Below, piece after piece: positions 17,649-26,536 of a stretch of 64,000 nucleotides of DNA (position 1 is its first letter; the number at the start of each line of letters is the position of its first letter). A program made the translations under genes and the position numbers. The stretch is from Desulfovibrio sp. UIB00 (GTDB taxonomy: Bacteria > Desulfobacterota > Desulfovibrionia > Desulfovibrionales > Desulfovibrionaceae): contig NZ_JAETXJ010000007.1 in NCBI RefSeq assembly GCF_022508225.1, forward strand, positions 124,001-188,000, written 5' to 3'. The notes under the pieces were generated by a model. It made no database searches and was not told where the DNA came from. It saw nothing but the letters and a program-made list of their open reading frames with translations.

Positions 17649-17671
17649 AGCCCGCATTTTGCGGGCTTTTT
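17649..17671 (+). terminator. Rho-independent terminator after pcrA-thiL-aldolase
   Basis: A 7-bp GC stem (AGCCCGC with GCGGGCT, loop ATTTT) followed by a T-run. It closes the 13.5-17.6 kb operon. Confidence 0.88.
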
Positions 17672-17681
17672 TGTTCGTTCA

Positions 17682-17740
17682 GTGTTACAACTTGCAAAAA
17701 CATATGCGCAGCTGTAACATGCACTATATTTTCGTAACAC
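17682..17740 (+). promoter_or_regulatory. Probable sigma-70 promoter with three NikR-like half-sites
   Basis: TTGCAA (17692-17697) and TAACAT (17715-17720) are 17 bases apart. Half-sites surround them: GTGTTAC at 17682-17688, GTAACAT at 17714-17720 covering the -10, and GTAACAC at 17734-17740. The outer two are perfect inverted copies. This resembles the half-site described for NikR in Desulfovibrio, but the spacing is not the usual 13-14 bases. Confidence 0.55.
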
Positions 17741-17762
17741 GAACTCAAAGGAGCCCTCCACC

Positions 17763-18554
17763 ATGCATATCCGTTCGCACCTCTGCACCGCTCTGGCCCT
17801 TATGGGTCTCATGATTTCCAGCACTGCCGCCCTGGCCCACGAATTCATCCTCAAGCCCGACACGGCAACCCCTGCCGCCGGGCAGAAAACCCGCCTGCAG
17901 GCGCAGGCGGCCCATGTGTTCATGGTCAGCGAAGAAGCCGAAAACCCCGCCAACGTGCGCTTGTACCTCTTGCAGGGCGACAAAAAAACCGACATCGCCC
18001 TTGCGGAAGACAAGGCGCTTGTTTCGCTGGTGGGCGACTTCACCCTCGCGCAGAACGGCCCCGCCATGCTGGTGGGCCACCGCCTGCCCCAGATATGGTG
18101 CGAAACAACCCAGGGTGAAATGGAAGGCAGCCGCTCCGCCCTTGAAGCCAAAGGCATGAAGGTCAAATCTTCCGGCAAGTATGAAAAATTCGCTAAAACC
18201 CTGCTCAATCCCGCCAGCAACGACACCCTGTTCGGCAAGGCCCTTGGTCAGGATCTGGAACTTGTACTGCTGACCAATCCCGCTGACATCAAGCCCGGCG
18301 CCCCCCTGAACGTACAGGTACTGCTGCGCGGCAAGCCCGTGGCCAACGCGACTGTGGGCCTGACCCACGATGCCTTCAGCAAGGAACAGGACACCTACAA
18401 ATCCAAGGTGCAGACTGATGCGCAGGGCAAGGCATCCTTTACCGTGGACAAGCCCGCACTGTGGATGCTGCGCACCACTGTGGTGGAAAAGACCCCCGGC
18501 ACGGACGCGGATGAGCACCATCTGCGCGCCACCTATGTGTTCCCCGTAAAGTAG
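17763..18554 (+). CDS. Exported DUF4198 protein, probable nickel/cobalt uptake accessory
   Basis: A 263-residue secreted protein with a signal peptide (MHIRSHL, hydrophobic core, cleavage near ALAHEF) and an Ig-like DUF4198 body: HEFILKP at the mature N-terminus, PGAPLNVQVLLRGKPVANATV and TDAQGKASFTVDKPALWML later. The mature protein begins with a His, and such N-terminal His-containing ends often bind Ni2+ or Co2+. DUF4198 proteins are typical auxiliary components (NikK-like) of ECF-type nickel transporters in deltaproteobacteria. A GGAG ribosome binding site precedes the ATG. The promoter carries NikR-like half-sites. The transporter itself (NikMNQO) is not in the window. Confidence 0.82.
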   Translation: MHIRSHLCTALALMGLMISSTAALAHEFILKPDTATPAAGQKTRLQAQAAHVFMVSEEAENPANVRLYLLQGDKKTDIALAEDKALVSLVGDFTLAQNGPAMLVGHRLPQIWCETTQGEMEGSRSALEAKGMKVKSSGKYEKFAKTLLNPASNDTLFGKALGQDLELVLLTNPADIKPGAPLNVQVLLRGKPVANATVGLTHDAFSKEQDTYKSKVQTDAQGKASFTVDKPALWMLRTTVVEKTPGTDADEHHLRATYVFPVK

Positions 18555-18641
18555 CCCCATATCCACACGCAGGCAGGCGGGGGAAGGTTCGCTTTCTCCC
18601 GCCTGATCGCATTCCCACATATGCTTGAGGCAAGGATAGTT

Positions 18642-19130
18642 ATGCGCATTTTTCTTTTGGGGCGCTGCGCCGCCATCTGTCTTGCGGTTGCGCTGCTTCT
18701 GACAGGTACCGTTGCCCAGGTTTCGGCCCATGCCCTGTATGCGGCAGACACCCGGCATGACGGCGTGGTGCTTGTGCAGTTTGCCTACTCCAGCGGCGAG
18801 CAGCCCACCTATGCCAAGGTGGAGGTTTACAGCCCCGCAGACGACAAGGTGGAATTTCAGAATGGCCGCACGGACGCGCAGGGGCGCTTTGCCTTCATGC
18901 CTGATGCGCCGGGCCACTGGCGTATCATCATGGCCGACAACATGGGGCATAGGGTTGAACACCCGGTGGAAATCAGCGCCGCTCAGGGGGCCGTAGCCGC
19001 AGACAGCGGGCACGATGCGGGGCCAGGCGGCTTTGCCATGCCCTTGCGCATTCTGCTGGGCCTGAGCCTGATTGCCAACATGGCGCTGGCGGCTGCCGTG
19101 ATGCGCCGCAGAAAAAAACTTACGGTATAA
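18642..19130 (+). CDS. Exported NikL-like protein with C-terminal membrane anchor
   Basis: A 162-residue protein with a signal peptide ending near VSAHAL, a carboxypeptidase-regulatory-like beta domain (PTYAKVEVYSPADD, TDAQGRFAFMPDAPGHWRII, MGHRVEHPVEI), and one C-terminal TM helix followed by RRRKK. This matches the second accessory (NikL-type) subunit that accompanies DUF4198 proteins in nickel uptake loci. The start at 18642 is preferred to 18621 because AAGGAT lies eight bases upstream and the signal peptide then begins correctly. It is separated by 87 bases from the DUF4198 gene and is probably co-transcribed. Confidence 0.78.
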   Translation: MRIFLLGRCAAICLAVALLLTGTVAQVSAHALYAADTRHDGVVLVQFAYSSGEQPTYAKVEVYSPADDKVEFQNGRTDAQGRFAFMPDAPGHWRIIMADNMGHRVEHPVEISAAQGAVAADSGHDAGPGGFAMPLRILLGLSLIANMALAAAVMRRRKKLTV

Positions 19131-19156
19131 TGGTTCAAAACTGTTTTTGACCCAAA

Positions 19157-19190
19157 AAAACGGGTGCCTCCTGAAGGAAGCACCCGTTTT
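19157..19190. terminator. Bidirectional terminator between the nickel-type pair and serS
   Basis: An 11-bp perfect inverted repeat (19157-19167 and 19180-19190) with A-run and T-run flanks, between convergent genes. Confidence 0.88.
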
Positions 19191-19208
19191 TACATCAGCA
19201 ATGAACGT

Positions 19209-20483
19209 TTATTTCGGTTCGATAACTTCCCTGCCGCCCATGTAGGGAACCAGCACCTTGGGCAACACAAGGCTGCCGTCCTTTTGCTGGCAGTTTTCAA
19301 GGATGGCGGCAATGGTGCGGCCCGTGGGCAGGCCGGAGCCGTTGAGCGTGTGCAGGAACGTGGCCTTGCCGCCCTTGGGCTTGAAGCGGATATCGGCCCT
19401 GCGGGCCTGAAAGTCCGTGCAATTGGAGCAGGACGAAATTTCGCGGAAGGTTTTTTGCGTGGGCAGCCACACTTCAACATCATAGGTTTTGGCAGAGCTG
19501 AAGCCCATGTCACCCGTGCAGAGCGTGATGACGCGGTAGGGCAGTTCGAGCATTTCCAGTAGGTTGCAGGCATGACCGCGCATGATCTCAAGCTGGTTGA
19601 AGCTGTCGTCAGGATGGGCGAAACGCACCATCTCTACCTTGGTAAACTGGTGCATGCGGATAAGGCCGCGCGTATCCTTGCCCGCGCTGCCCGCCTCGGA
19701 GCGGAAGCAGGGTGTGGCCGCGCAGTAGGCGCGGGGCAGGTCGGCCTCGTCCAGCACTTCGCCAGCGTGCAGGTTGGTCAGCGGCACTTCGGCAGTGGGA
19801 ATCAGGTAGTATTCCCACTCGCGCAACTTGAACAGGTCTTCCTCAAACTTGGGCAACTGGCCCGTGCCTGTCATGCTGGTGCGGTTGACCATGTAGGGCG
19901 GGCAGACTTCAATATAGTCTTCAGCCACAGTGTGCTGATCAAGAAAAAAGTTCACCAGTGCGCGTTCAAGGCGCGCGCCCCAGTTCAGGGACACCACAAA
20001 GCGGCTGCCGGTCAGGCGGGCGGCGCGCTCAAAATCAAGCCCGCCAAGGGCCACGCCCAGATCGCCATGCTCGCGCGGCTCAAAATCAAATTCGCGCGGC
20101 GTGCCCCAACGGCGCACCTCCACGTTTTCCGATTCATCCTTGCCCACGGGCACGGCGGCGTCAGGCAGGTTGGGTACGCGCATGAGCCAGGTTTCCACAT
20201 CGGCCTTGGCTTGGGCGGTTTCAACGTCCAGCTCCTTGATGCGTTCGGAAACGCCGCTCATTTCGGCCAGCAGAGCCGTGGCATCTTCGCCCGCGCGTTT
20301 TTTTGCGGCCACTTCGGCAGAGGCCACGTTGCGGCGGCTCTTGAGGGTTTCCACCTCGGTCAGCAGGGCGCGGCGGCGGGCGTCCAGCGCTAGAAATTCA
20401 TTAACATCCAGATCCGAATGCCTGTCGGTCAAAGCCTTGGTCAGCACTTCGGGCTGCTTTTGCACCAGTTTGAGGTCAATCAT
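19209..20483 (-). CDS. serS: Seryl-tRNA synthetase
   Basis: Charges tRNA-Ser with serine. The 424-residue length fits bacterial SerRS. The N-terminal tRNA-binding coiled coil is visible ([20 protein letters not shown] and following). The class II catalytic core has [32 protein letters not shown] (motif 2 region), [21 protein letters not shown], and [19 protein letters not shown] (motif 3). The start at 20483 (MIDLKLVQ) is preceded by AGGAGC; the longer upstream frame is not family sequence. It is monocistronic, divergent from the lipoprotein gene, with 239 bases between starts. Confidence 0.97.
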   Translation of the reverse strand: MIDLKLVQKQPEVLTKALTDRHSDLDVNEFLALDARRRALLTEVETLKSRRNVASAEVAAKKRAGEDATALLAEMSGVSERIKELDVETAQAKADVETWLMRVPNLPDAAVPVGKDESENVEVRRWGTPREFDFEPREHGDLGVALGGLDFERAARLTGSRFVVSLNWGARLERALVNFFLDQHTVAEDYIEVCPPYMVNRTSMTGTGQLPKFEEDLFKLREWEYYLIPTAEVPLTNLHAGEVLDEADLPRAYCAATPCFRSEAGSAGKDTRGLIRMHQFTKVEMVRFAHPDDSFNQLEIMRGHACNLLEMLELPYRVITLCTGDMGFSSAKTYDVEVWLPTQKTFREISSCSNCTDFQARRADIRFKPKGGKATFLHTLNGSGLPTGRTIAAILENCQQKDGSLVLPKVLVPYMGGREVIEPK

Positions 20484-20722
20484 AGCCGCTCCTGAAAAAA
20501 ACGCGCACCGCGCGGGATATAGCAAAATCTGCTCCACATGAGGATGGGGAGCGCAACAGAGAGGCTGTAGCATGCTGGGCCGCTGCCTGCAAGGCGGCTG
20601 CATGCGGCCTGTACCTGACAATCTGGCGCAGGCAGACCTGCAAACCTTGCAAAAGGCAAATTTTGCGTATACGTAGTAACAAGTATTCTGGAGATTTTCT
20701 ATACAAGTTACGTGAGGCCGTC

Positions 20723-21307
20723 ATGAAACATTTTCGCATTGTTCTTTGTGTATCCCTGCTGGCGTTGCTTGCAGCCTGCGGGCCGAGCAACAATGTCCGA
20801 CTCTTGCCGCCGCCCGCTCTGGACGCTTCGGTGCTTCCTTCTCCCAACGCACCCCGTGTGACTGTTGTGATGTTTGAAGACAAACGCATGGATCAGACCG
20901 TCATCGGCACCCGCCGCGACAACAGCGCGTTTGTCACCACCGACAATGTCGCCCAGTGGATCAGCAAGGCTCTGGCCGATGAACTTGCGCGCAACGGCAT
21001 GCAGGTTTCCTATTCCATCAGCGTGAACGAAGCGCGCAAGGGCAACCCCGACTTTATGGTCACTGGCCAGGTCGATGAAGCCAACATCCGCGAAACGTCC
21101 ACCACCGACATGTCCACATCGCTGCGCGCAAACTACGTGCTTGCCAATCGGCAGGCGCGCATCCTGCGTGAATCGCTCAACGCGTCACAGTCGCGCACCG
21201 GCCTGCCCTCAGGCAGCGCTGCCGACAACCTGATGCTGGAAACTCTGCGCGACTTGGTCAAACCCATGGCGCACAAGATTGTCCAGACCATCGAGGCAAA
21301 AAAATAA
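20723..21307 (+). CDS. Putative outer-membrane lipoprotein, YajG-like
   Basis: A 194-residue lipoprotein: MKHFRIVLCVSLLALLAAC ends in a canonical lipobox whose Cys is residue 19. The mature part has VTVVMFEDKRMDQTVIGTRR near residue 53, followed by an alternating helix/strand domain (WISKALADELARNGM, then DFMVTGQVDEANI). The pattern of a D-x-R strand, IGxR and a helix with NG resembles the YajG family of uncharacterised lipoproteins. Residue after Cys is Gly, so outer-membrane sorting is expected. It starts a three-gene cassette; the next ATG is four bases after its stop. Confidence 0.75.
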   Translation: MKHFRIVLCVSLLALLAACGPSNNVRLLPPPALDASVLPSPNAPRVTVVMFEDKRMDQTVIGTRRDNSAFVTTDNVAQWISKALADELARNGMQVSYSISVNEARKGNPDFMVTGQVDEANIRETSTTDMSTSLRANYVLANRQARILRESLNASQSRTGLPSGSAADNLMLETLRDLVKPMAHKIVQTIEAKK

Positions 21308-21311
21308 GCCC

Positions 21312-22760
21312 ATGCGGGCCTTGCGTACATTGTTTTCCAGCTTGCCCATGGCGGTTCTGCTGGGAGCTTTTGCCCTGCCGCCGGTTTTGTTGACCGGCGG
21401 TGCGGCATGCGCAGCAGAACACACGCCCGGCCCACCGGCGGCAGTCTCTGCCGCTGACAAACCAGCACCGGAGGGCAAGGACTCACAGGGCAATACAGCT
21501 GACAATACCCCAGCTGAAAGTGCCAGCCCAACTCCTGCTGATCCGCTCTCGCCTCTAGAAAATGGCCCCTCTGCTTCCAGACCAGGCCCCCTCCCCCTGC
21601 CATCGCCCGTTCTTCGCAGCGCGCACTGCCCCGCCGCGCCACTGCCCCCGCACGCCCAACGCCTGTGCGCGGAAGCCGCAGCCCTTCTTGAGGCCTTGCA
21701 CACTGCCGCAGCAGCTCTGCCCAACAGGCGCGACATCCGCATGGGCATCACCGATTTCAACGAATACACAGCGCTGGCCGCTGAACTGTACACCCCGCTG
21801 ACAGAGGTTGACCATGCTGCCGCTGGCGGGGATTCCAGCGCGCAAAGCATGACGGTTACCTTGCTGGCCCGGCCCGATGCGGCGGAAACACTGCTGCGGC
21901 TACTGCGCAATCCTGACGCCCTGAAAGTGCGGCGTTTGCTGCTGGCCGACCTGATGACCGCAACGGCAAATGCCCGGCATGTCGCTCAGGAACTCGCCGC
22001 CGCCGATGCCCTGCCTGGATCTGGCGGCTCCGGCGATGCGTCCCCCGGTTCTGGCGGTACATGGTATATTGCCAAGGCGACGCCGCCGGGGCAGTTGACC
22101 CAGCACCCGCCCATGCCTACCCCCGAAGACATCACCAAGGAGGCGGCGCAACAGAAAGCGCAGCTGAACGCTGATGCCCTGGCAGACACTTTTGCCGCCG
22201 CCATTGCGGCTCTGGATACACTGCGCCTTTCGCCCGAGGGTTGGCTGACCTCGGCAGAGTCTCTGGCAATCCTTGAAAAAGCTGCCGTCAGTCTGCCGCA
22301 GAGCGCAGCTACCCGGCTACTTCTGGGCGAGGCACTCTTGCAGGCGGGCATGCCGCAGCGCAGCATCGCTTCCTGCACTGCCGCGCTGGAACTTGCCCCC
22401 GGCCTTGGCCGCGCGCGGTACATCCGCGCACTGGCCCACTGGCGCTTGCAGCAACTGGCGCTTGCCGAAGATGACCTGAGCGCGGTGCTGGAAGCCACAA
22501 CGGATGCTTTCCCCCACACATCGGACAAAGTTCGGCTTTTGCGGGCCCGTGGTGCGTTGCGCATGCTGCGCAGCAACGAACCCGGCATGTGCGATGATCT
22601 GGCCGCCGCCTGCGCTCTGGGCGATTGTGAAGGCCTTGCCGCCGCCCGAGGGCAACAGATGTGCCTTACATCTTCAAGGCAAGAGGGCGCCCCGCCCGCT
22701 GCGGATGCCGTCACGCCTCAACCACCCGCCAGGGCTGGCGACACGGCGGCAAAACCATGA
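21312..22760 (+). CDS. Exported TPR-repeat protein
   Basis: A 482-residue protein with an N-terminal signal peptide (hydrophobic core to about residue 38, cleavage near CAAEHT) and an Ala/Pro-rich low-complexity stretch to about 105. A mostly helical region follows. Two TPR-like units are visible around residues 335-400: ATRLLLGEALLQAGMPQRSI and RYIRALAHWRLQQLALAEDD. The tail is again Pro/Ala-rich. It is placed in the envelope and likely acts as a protein-interaction scaffold. It follows the lipoprotein gene by four bases and overlaps the next gene by ATGA. The three genes are therefore co-expressed, probably for one envelope function that I cannot name. Confidence 0.72.
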   Translation: MRALRTLFSSLPMAVLLGAFALPPVLLTGGAACAAEHTPGPPAAVSAADKPAPEGKDSQGNTADNTPAESASPTPADPLSPLENGPSASRPGPLPLPSPVLRSAHCPAAPLPPHAQRLCAEAAALLEALHTAAAALPNRRDIRMGITDFNEYTALAAELYTPLTEVDHAAAGGDSSAQSMTVTLLARPDAAETLLRLLRNPDALKVRRLLLADLMTATANARHVAQELAAADALPGSGGSGDASPGSGGTWYIAKATPPGQLTQHPPMPTPEDITKEAAQQKAQLNADALADTFAAAIAALDTLRLSPEGWLTSAESLAILEKAAVSLPQSAATRLLLGEALLQAGMPQRSIASCTAALELAPGLGRARYIRALAHWRLQQLALAEDDLSAVLEATTDAFPHTSDKVRLLRARGALRMLRSNEPGMCDDLAAACALGDCEGLAAARGQQMCLTSSRQEGAPPAADAVTPQPPARAGDTAAKP

Positions 22761-23101
22761 GCCGAGCCCCTCTGCTTAAAGTTTACGGGCATGTGTATCC
22801 TGTGAACGATGATTTTTACGCAGCTCTGGAACAGTCCTGCGCCGATGCCATGCCGGATGAAGATGACGTGCCTGTTCTTGAGCGTGACGGCGATATGGCC
22901 CGCATCTCCTTTGAAGGCATGTACTTTCCCGTGGATGAAGTACTGGCGGTACTTGGGGAGCATATCTGCCCGGAGCATAAGGGAAAGCTTGACGTGCTTG
23001 ATATGGAGGGCTGGCGGCTTAATCGCCACGCCTTCAACTGCGGGCGTATTGAAAGCCACAGCGCTCCGCTGAACAACGTTCTGGATTACTCCGGCCATTA
23101 A
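22757..23101 (+). CDS. Conserved hypothetical protein, last gene of the lipoprotein cassette
   Basis: A 114-residue acidic soluble protein with no signal peptide. The visible motif is FEGMYFPVDEVLAVLGEHIC near residue 52, ending with an LNNVLDYSGH tail. I recognise no family. Its ATG overlaps the TPR gene stop by ATGA, so translation is coupled. Being cytoplasmic, it is an odd partner for two exported proteins; it could be regulatory or chaperone-like, which is inference only. Confidence 0.65.
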   Translation: MSRAPLLKVYGHVYPVNDDFYAALEQSCADAMPDEDDVPVLERDGDMARISFEGMYFPVDEVLAVLGEHICPEHKGKLDVLDMEGWRLNRHAFNCGRIESHSAPLNNVLDYSGH

Positions 23102-23464
23102 TTTTTCGACTCTTTGTCCTTCCTGCCTGAATTACGGCATATTTCACCGAGGCAATCCGCGCTTGTGCCGCTACGCCAGAATGTGATTTAATCACATTTC
23201 GCTCGCGAGTTTCCGCGCAAAAAATTATGGCTTTCATATTTTTTTGTTCGCGGCCGCCCTTTGTTCCCATAATCACAAGCTTTGTGCCCGCCAGGTATTT
23301 GGCATCTTCGATATTTCTTGAGCACAGGCCTTTCTGCCCGAAATCTCTGGCGAAAGGGTTCCCTTATGTATATTCTGGCGTTGAAATCGACAGAGTCTTT
23401 GCCGCAGTTCCGCGCAGCAGGGGCAATGCCCTGAACCAATTCGGGCGGCAAAGGAGGGGGAACC
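23102..23464. other. Intergenic region with a perfect palindrome
   Basis: No gene is visible. It holds a 19-base palindrome (23180-23198), listed separately, and the leader of the PAS-GGDEF gene with a strong AGGAGG at 23452-23457. No clear terminator follows the upstream cassette. Confidence 0.5.
23180..23198. promoter_or_regulatory. Perfect 19-base palindrome, candidate CRP/FNR-family operator
   Basis: AATGTGATT and AATCACATT flank a single T. The core TGTGA-N5-TCACA resembles CRP/FNR or HcpR sites, which normally have N6 spacing. It lies about 270 bases upstream of the PAS-GGDEF start. Confidence 0.45.
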
Positions 23465-24733
23465 GTGTCGATGCAAAAAACCACCAGCGAATCCTTTTGC
23501 TGGGCCGTCGACCCAGACCTGAACTACCGTCATGTGGATGCGGTAAAGGAACAGTTGCTGGAATTACCAGCGGGATCCCTCGCGGGTAATTCTCTGGTTC
23601 ATTGCATGCACCCGGACGATGCCGCCATGCTGCGCCAAGCCATTGCTCCTGCCAAACCCAGGGCGCTCACAGGCTGCACCGTGCGCTATGTGTGCCCAAG
23701 AGGTACACACACGGTTACCAGCCTGAACATAAGGCCCGTGCACAGTGCCAGCGGTGCATTTCTCGGCTTTGAGGGCGAAGAGCGCAGCATAGGCTCTGTA
23801 GATATGCGCGATGATCTCGCGCCAATTTTTGAGGAGGTGTTCGCGCACGATTTCATGGCGCTCTGCATCGTTAACAGGGATGGGCAACTGTTGGCGGTCA
23901 ACGCACAGTATGCCATTATTGCGAACAAGCCCGCCAACGCCCTGGTGCGTTCCCACATTCTTGAAGCGGGCATCCCTTCCGTTGACGTGGTGGACGAGGC
24001 TTTCAGGGTACTCCCATCTAGAGAAGTCATTCCCGAACAGGAGATCATCTGGGACGGCAAGGACTACGTCATGTCCATCTACGCCCTGCCCAATGCCTGC
24101 GGCGAGCTTCACTCCATCTGTGTGTCGCTGCGCGACATAAGTCTGCGCAAGGGGTTGGAACGTCGGCTGGAGGCCGCCAATCGGCAACTGGAAGCAATGA
24201 ATCTCAAGGATTACCTGACAGGCGTGTTCAACCGCCGCCATTTTGATGAAGCCCTGCAAAGGGAAGTGGCGCGCCTTGCGCGGGAAGGCGGCGACATGTG
24301 TGTTGCCATGGTCGATGTGGACAAGTTCAAGCTGTACAACGATGCCTATGGGCACCTTGCCGGGGACGACTGCCTTGCCCGTGCGGCAAAGGCCATGAGC
24401 GCCGCTCTTTTCAGACCCGGTGACGAACTGTTCCGCTACGGCGGCGAGGAATTCGCCATCATCATGCCCCATACAGGGAAGGAAAGCGCCACAATGGTTG
24501 CCGAACGCGTGCGCGAAGCCATCAGCGCCCTGCGCATCCCCCACTGCCAAAGCGCCCTTGGGCGTGTGACCATCAGCATCGGGGTTGCGGCGCTTAGCTC
24601 GGCCTGCGCCCTGTCAGGGCATACTGCCTGCGAAAAACTCATCAGAGTAGCGGACAAAGCCCTGTACGCCGCTAAGAACAGCGGTCGCAACAAGGTCGCC
24701 TCAGCCACGTGCAGCATTGCCGAGAGCGATTAA
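23465..24733 (+). CDS. PAS-GGDEF diguanylate cyclase
   Basis: A 422-residue cytoplasmic protein predicted to make c-di-GMP. Two PAS-like sensory modules fill residues 1-235 (the second near DFMALCIVNRDGQLLAVNAQ). A helical linker is followed by the GGDEF domain, with NLKDYLTGVFNRRHFDEAL and the active loop GGEEF at 326-330. RPGD five residues upstream is a likely inhibitory I-site. The GTG at 23465 is chosen as start because AGGAGG lies seven bases before it; ATG at 23471 is an alternative. No TM helix is visible, so the signal is intracellular. The gene is monocistronic and ends at a strong terminator. Confidence 0.87.
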   Translation: MSMQKTTSESFCWAVDPDLNYRHVDAVKEQLLELPAGSLAGNSLVHCMHPDDAAMLRQAIAPAKPRALTGCTVRYVCPRGTHTVTSLNIRPVHSASGAFLGFEGEERSIGSVDMRDDLAPIFEEVFAHDFMALCIVNRDGQLLAVNAQYAIIANKPANALVRSHILEAGIPSVDVVDEAFRVLPSREVIPEQEIIWDGKDYVMSIYALPNACGELHSICVSLRDISLRKGLERRLEAANRQLEAMNLKDYLTGVFNRRHFDEALQREVARLAREGGDMCVAMVDVDKFKLYNDAYGHLAGDDCLARAAKAMSAALFRPGDELFRYGGEEFAIIMPHTGKESATMVAERVREAISALRIPHCQSALGRVTISIGVAALSSACALSGHTACEKLIRVADKALYAAKNSGRNKVASATCSIAESD

Positions 24734-24744
24734 CAGCGCAAAAC

Positions 24745-24775
24745 AAAGCCCCGCTGGTTTATCCGGCGGGGCTTT
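24745..24775 (+). terminator. Rho-independent terminator after the PAS-GGDEF gene
   Basis: A 10-bp GC-rich stem (AAAGCCCCGC with GCGGGGCTTT) and an 11-base loop between convergent genes; it may serve both. Confidence 0.8.
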
Positions 24776-24817
24776 GCGGTTAAGGCAAGCTTGAGTAAAG
24801 GCGCGATTGGCGCGAAC

Positions 24818-25309
24818 TTATTCCCGCTCAAAAAGTGATTTCTGAATCAGGGCATCAGCACGGTCATCGGCCCCACGCAGGGAATCATAGGCCTTTTGCA
24901 GGGCATCGGGCCAGTCCGCATCGCTCACATCGCTGATAAACAGCAAGGTCAGGTCACCCTCAGTGGACACGTCCGCATGGGTCATGACCCTGCCGGACAT
25001 GGCCTGGAACGTCCAGCCGCCGCCATCGTCAGCCTTTGAAGGCGCCGTGCCTTTAAGCCTGGCCGACTGCTTTTCGGCAAACTGCTTGGGCGTCAGATTG
25101 CCGGTTTCCACCTTGGTAAAAATACCAATGGAAAAAAATGAATCTTGCCCGCAGGAAACAGTTACAATGCTTTCTTTTTCTGTTGCCGAGCACTTGGCGG
25201 GCAAATCTATGCTGAAATGGTTAAATTTTTTTTCCGCAGCGGCAGCCGCCCCGCACAGGCCCGCCAACAGCACACAGGCCATCAATGAACCCAACAGCGC
25301 ATATTTCAT
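24818..25309 (-). CDS. Small exported protein of unknown function
   Basis: A 163-residue protein with a clear signal peptide (MKYALLGSLMACVLLAGL, cleavage near AAAAAEKKF). The mature part has FSIDLPAKCSATEKESIVTV and a second Cys in VSCGQDSFF, which could form a disulfide in the periplasm. It ends in a helical segment ALQKAYDSLRGADDRAD. I recognise no named family. The start at 25309 is supported by AAGGAGC; the frame upstream is not used. It follows sppA on the same strand, separated by 168 bases. Confidence 0.75.
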   Translation of the reverse strand: MKYALLGSLMACVLLAGLCGAAAAAEKKFNHFSIDLPAKCSATEKESIVTVSCGQDSFFSIGIFTKVETGNLTPKQFAEKQSARLKGTAPSKADDGGGWTFQAMSGRVMTHADVSTEGDLTLLFISDVSDADWPDALQKAYDSLRGADDRADALIQKSLFERE

Positions 25310-25477
25310 GGACAAGCTCCTTGAAATGTCCGCGCAGTGCGCGGTATTTTTTCGGGCGGAAGTATCGCACAAGCAAGGGCGGCTGTCTAGAACAGCCGCC
25401 CGCAATACTCATAATACAAGAATTTTATTACCTATTATTGTCAGAGCACATTAGCCGCACTACAGATAGCGCTGCCC

Positions 25478-26536
25478 CTAAAACTGGTAAAGAAACACAG
25501 GGCTGCTGGAAGAAAGGCTGCCCAGTGCGCTCAGATCAACCCCGAGCATGGTTTTGAGGCTGCGCGGCAGCCAACCGCCTTCCTTGGGCCGGGTCACAAG
25601 CTTGCGCTCTGCTGGTACGCCGCACTGTTCCGCAAGCCAGGCCAAAGCCGTTTGCTGCCCGCCCAGTTCGTCCACCAGTCCAAGCTGCACGGCCTCCCGC
25701 CCAGTAAAAATCTTGCCGCTGGCAAGCGCGGCGGCGCGGGCATGCTCCATATGCCGTCCATCGGCCACGATATCCACAAACTGCTGGTGCATGTCATCCA
25801 GCACTTTTTTAAAATAGTCGCGCTGCTCGGTGCTCAGCGGGCGCATGTAGGAACCGGCGTCTTTGTAGGGAGCGGTGGTTATTGTCTCCTGCCCCACCCC
25901 GATTTTGCCCATAAGGCCCTGCAACTGCGGAATATCCATGCGAACGCCAATGGAACCTGTCACGGTGGAGGCATTGGCAAACACGCGCGACCCCGCCATG
26001 CTGACCATCAGCCCGCCCGATGCGGCCAAAGACCCCATGCTTACAGCCACGGGCTTTTTGCGGGCCAGTTCTCGCACGGCGCTATAAATTTCCTGCGATG
26101 CCGCAGCGCCCCCGCCAGGCGAATCCACACGCAACAGTACGCCCGCTATCATGGGGTCGCGCTCCACCTTGCGTATCCATTCAAGGGCAGGTTCCGGATC
26201 CATGATGGGGCCGGAAACAGACACAAGGGCTATGCGCTGGCCGCCCATGAGGCCGTTGCTGCCAAGAGCAGCGCCAAACACACCGACACCTGCCAGCAAA
26301 AGCAGTATAAGCCCCCAAAAGATGACCGGATGCCGCTTACGGAATGGGCGACGCAGCAGATCCTTCCACACGTTTGCCGGAACCTGGGCCAGCGGGCAGG
26401 CGCAGGACTGCCCAGCCGAGGGGGCAGGCGCTGCTGAGGACGCCGCAGCTGGTGCAGATTCGGCCAGGCCGCCATCGGGCATGGCGGACATGGAAAGCGG
26501 AGACTCTGTATTCAATGAAAATTCCTGATTGCTCAT
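25478..26536 (-). CDS. sppA: Signal peptide peptidase SppA (S49 serine protease)
   Basis: Degrades remnant signal peptides in the inner membrane. The 352-residue protein has a cytoplasmic Ala/Ser-rich N-terminus (about 65 residues), one TM helix (about 70-92) and a periplasmic protease domain. The catalytic pair is Ser173 in GSLAASGG and Lys225 in APYKDAGSYMRP. Their 52-residue spacing equals that of the short SppA of Bacillus. LLRVDSPGGGAAASQEI and TGSIGVRMD are family motifs. This is the short, single-domain form, not the 67-kDa tandem form of E. coli. An AAAGAGCG sequence precedes the ATG. Confidence 0.93.
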   Translation of the reverse strand: MSNQEFSLNTESPLSMSAMPDGGLAESAPAAASSAAPAPSAGQSCACPLAQVPANVWKDLLRRPFRKRHPVIFWGLILLLLAGVGVFGAALGSNGLMGGQRIALVSVSGPIMDPEPALEWIRKVERDPMIAGVLLRVDSPGGGAAASQEIYSAVRELARKKPVAVSMGSLAASGGLMVSMAGSRVFANASTVTGSIGVRMDIPQLQGLMGKIGVGQETITTAPYKDAGSYMRPLSTEQRDYFKKVLDDMHQQFVDIVADGRHMEHARAAALASGKIFTGREAVQLGLVDELGGQQTALAWLAEQCGVPAERKLVTRPKEGGWLPRSLKTMLGVDLSALGSLSSSSPVFLYQF

